This document shows, piece after piece, positions 60,711-64,000 of a DNA stretch of 64,000 nucleotides (position 1 is its first letter; each line of letters begins with the position of its first letter). The stretch comes from Carnegiea gigantea (lineage: Eukaryota; Streptophyta; Magnoliopsida; Caryophyllales; Cactaceae), in NCBI GenBank assembly GCA_029747015.1, contig JAKOGI010000181.1:1-64000 (forward strand), read 5' to 3'. The notes below the pieces were generated by a model that did not search any database, was not told where the DNA came from, and saw only the letters and a list, made by a program, of their open reading frames with translations. A program made the translations under genes and the position numbers.

Positions 60711-63700
60711 AAAAAATAATGCTCATAATTACTATAGAATTTAATAATTAAAAAGAACAATACATTTACTGTTCTTTTTTCTAAGTACTAAATTTCATAT
60801 TAATTACAAGCACTAGTGTGAAAATTGTGAAAAGTTTGCAATAAAACCAAAAGTGTAACACATCAAACTAGATCAAAGTTTCCCCAATCATTGAATTTAT
60901 CATTAATGCCTTTAAGATGTTTGTATCATCCATGCATACAAAGTAACGACTAAAAAGAGAGTTGTATTAATTTTTGTACTATCTTTACACATACGAGTAA
61001 TGAAATAAAGTAATAATGCCGACTAATTAGAGTTATTGCTATATACAAATGCACAACTCCCAAGGTAAGAACTAATTTAAGCTTCATTGTGTTCCTCCAG
61101 ATGCACTATGGCATGTAACCTGTTAGACAATTTAGAGAGATAAAAAAAGATACATGCGAAAAAAAAGAAATAATTTGAGAGACTTAAAAAAGAGAACATA
61201 AGTATGAATTAAAAAGCAAAAATATCCATAGCCATACACACTGAGGGAACAAGGCAGTGCACCACATGAGATGCAATTGTTGAGGCAGGAAAATGTAGCA
61301 ATATCCAGGAGAGCTGTGCAACAACAGCAGTTGCAATCAAGTTGGCATAGACACTAGTTGTTGTCTTCATTTTACTTCACTGCTTAGTTTAACTTACACC
61401 TTCTAGCCCTAGGAATTCACTGCTTAGCAAAAACACCCAAGGAAAAAATAAAATAGTAAATAGTATGAAAAAAGCCATGAGGTTAGTGTTTGATTGTCAA
61501 TAGATACAGAGCAAGTACTTTACTTCACTATTTTGTTTAATTTTCCCTAAGAATAAAAACTAATTAAGCACAAGTTAACAAAAACAAAGCCATATCTATT
61601 TAAAATGTCATAAATTTTCAACTTAAACCATGACTTAATTGAGAGCTAAAGTCACTCAATCATCATATCATACCATATATAAAAATAGCTAAAGTTAATC
61701 AAATGCATGCTCATAATGAAGTTCAAAGCCACAACAAATTGCAAAAATTCACCTGAGTTCGCAGAAATATTTCTGCAAGGAGCTTCTTATAGGTTTTTAC
61801 TGGTTGTCTTGACCTGATCGCAATGAGGGATTAAAAATGTAGAGGCTACCACAGACGGGTAGAACCCTTCTGGACATAACTCCCATCCTTTTCTGTTGAA
61901 TATACTAAACGCCTCCCAGCCCTAGGAATTCAAACCAAAATCAGATCACCATTTATAGGGAAAGCCCATATTGACAAACTTTATCATATACCACAAGCAA
62001 AGCAGAATCTCAGTATATTGACAATAAGTGTTGTAATTACAGTTGTTCTAACAAAATATCAAAAACCCAGTAAAGATTCATCCAATCAGTCAACTAGGTA
62101 ATCTCAGATTGTGATAAACTAGATGAATGCCAACACAATTCAACAGAAAAACAGTACAAGTTGAAGGGTACCCACCTGAAAATTTGGTGAAAATTTACGG
62201 ATTTGGAATCGCTGTGAACATATTAAGCCTATAGAAGACTGAATAAATCAACAAGAGTACAAGTTGAAGGGTACCCACCCAAAAAGTTTCAGTAATAACC
62301 ACTTCAACATACATAAAAATGATAAGAGGTTAGTCGGAATTTGTGCACCGAGCAAGCCAAGAAGATGAGCTATGAAGTTAAAGCTAGCACACCCCTCCCC
62401 CAAAAAAATCTTGCATCAATCCTAAGACAAAATATTAGACACACAAAAAAAAAAAACTATGAAGCACAACCCCCCCTCCTCCAACTTACAGGGATCAAAT
62501 GCAAGAAACCTCTAGAAACACAAAATTTAAGCATGTAGTCAAATGCAAGGTCATGACAGCAAGCATGTAGTCAAATTTAAGCTTCATGTAGACCATTGCA
62601 ACTTTATTTATTATTTTCACATATTAGTAATTAGCGATAAGTAATCACAAGGGTCAACCTAGAAGACATGCATCAATTATTTTAGAGATGTTTATCAAAC
62701 AAGAGTGTATGTTTACTCGAGTATGGTAAAAATCCATGAATTTGTTTAGAATTGAAAAAGCAGAGAACTATGGGCTAAATTTTGAGAAAATGAATAACAT
62801 TTAACATATCAAACATGCTTATGTTGTCTAAGATTATCAACCAAATGAAACTCACTAAAACCAACTATATATATCAATCTAGTAAACTTGCCTCACCATG
62901 AATGAAACCACAATGAAACCTCCATAATGTGTTATCAGTGAATAAACTAACACTAAATCAGCCCTAAAATAGAAAGAATTAGGGAAACTGGGGATAGACA
63001 TAACACTAGGGCGAAATTTGCTAACCCTAAATTACTGGGGATAGACATAGACATAAACTAACACTAAAGCAGCAATAGCAGAAGGCGAAATTTGCTATAC
63101 CAGAACAAACACAACACAACAATCGAATCTGGCAAATAGAATTGAAGAGCTAGAAAATAGAACACATGAAAAGGAGCGCAAGGTTTAGGAAATGGGTTAA
63201 AATGCATCAAAGAAAACGTAAATTGATAACATAGGGCGAAAAATTAAACTAGAACTTGAACCAGAACAGTGCAATAGGGAAGAAGGCGTAGAACCGTGAG
63301 CAGAGCAAAAATAGGGCCTTGAACCAGGATCTCAACCAACCTCAAATCAAGCGCAACTCTTGAGATCTCAACCAACCATTTCAAATATATCTTAGAATTG
63401 CCAGAATCGCAATGATTACATGAAATTCAAAGGCTCAAAATCAAGTCCGAAGTTCGCAAATTAAACTAGGCATGAAAACTTGGAATTCAACAAAGAATCA
63501 AAACCCTAAATTACTAATACTGAAATTGAAACTAACCAAACCTAGAACCCTAAAAGTAAACCTAAGAAACTTAAACAGATCTATAATTCGAAATCAAAGT
63601 AGAAAAGTCGAAATAAAACCCTAAAAATCTCTCAAATTGAACTTGAAATTATTGCTAAACCCAGAACAACTTCAACTTAAACCAAGGAATAAATAAACTA

Positions 63701-64000
63701 AAAGAGAAGGGGAATTTGATTCAGCCACAAAAGCTTTAATTGCTACCAAAAATGGTGGAATCACTATAAACACGCCCCGAACTCAGGGCGAAACAGGGGA
63801 AGAAAAGGTGCACGAACAGCCAAATGAACCCATGTATGGACGAATTCGAAACCTAAAATCATAAACTTCAACTCAGTGCTGATGAATTCAACATCAAATG
63901 CATGAAGGTTTCGACTAGAAACGAATCTACAATTTGAAATCAAAGTAGAAAAGTTGAAATGAAATCCTAAAAATCTCTTGAACTGAACTTGAAATTACCA
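60711..64000. other. probable CACTA interior or flank, no gene recognised
   Basis: A small minus-strand frame at about 61,370-61,205 (MKTTTSVYANLIATAVVAQL...) is hydrophobic and unrecognised. Direct repeats: AGTACAAGTTGAAGGGTACC at about 62,152 and 62,257; AAGCATGTAGTCAAAT at about 62,531 and 62,562; and a ~72-bp pair at 63,583-63,655 and 63,927-64,000. CCCTAGGAATTCA occurs near 61,408 and 61,920. Confidence 0.4.

Overview
This is AT-rich nuclear DNA from a flowering plant, most likely a eudicot. The evidence is GT-AG introns, plant-type retrotransposons, a FAR1/MULE transposase, a Kaonashi-type ULP gene and a plant glycine-rich secreted protein gene. The species cannot be named from the sequence. 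No rRNA, tRNA or CRISPR array was seen. Nearly everything recognisable is a transposable element or an old viral insert. The one probable host gene carries an in-frame stop.

Layout: 1-3.8 kb is AT-rich DNA ending in a Helitron 3' terminus (3,827). Beside it lies a two-exon glycine/histidine-rich secreted protein gene on the minus strand (3,877-4,883) with a premature stop. 6,780-14,921 (-) is a complete L1-type LINE flanked by a perfect 19-bp target duplication (6,761-6,779 and 14,922-14,940); both ORFs are broken. About 15,283-19,522 (-) is a decayed Ty1/copia element with very short (~110 bp) LTRs. About 19,741-36,910 is a large Kaonashi-like MULE. It carries a FAR1/MULE transposase gene on + (19,935-23,944) and a ULP1-like protease gene on - (about 29,340-36,499), pointing at each other. 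Their introns and spacers are packed with a one-orientation degenerate motif, GCTCACTAA. A Caulimoviridae-like endogenous pararetrovirus fragment (-) sits between the two genes (about 24.7-28.6 kb).

36.9-46.2 kb is gene-poor DNA holding degenerate GGGTCGGGTT-type repeats, a MITE-like inverted repeat and large AT/AC microsatellites. 46,241-47,525 is a non-autonomous PIF/Harbinger-like element with a TTA duplication. Its pre-insertion site is preserved in a second copy of the host repeat at 59.47-59.63 kb. 47,672-50,350 is the 3' end of a minus-strand Athila-like element. About 50,350-58,000 is a plus-strand Athila (Ty3/gypsy) with pol, an env-like ORF3 and a 3' LTR, internally deleted between its primer-binding site and RT. 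A SINE-like tRNA head lies at about 59,991-60,110, and the left terminus of a CACTA element at 60,409 runs toward the window end.

The MULE is the most interesting unit. Its two genes match what is known of Kaonashi elements, in which a transposase gene travels with a captured ULP-like protease, but the dispersed GCTCACTAA repeats are not explained by either gene. All element genes here show premature stops or frameshifts, so none is likely to be active.
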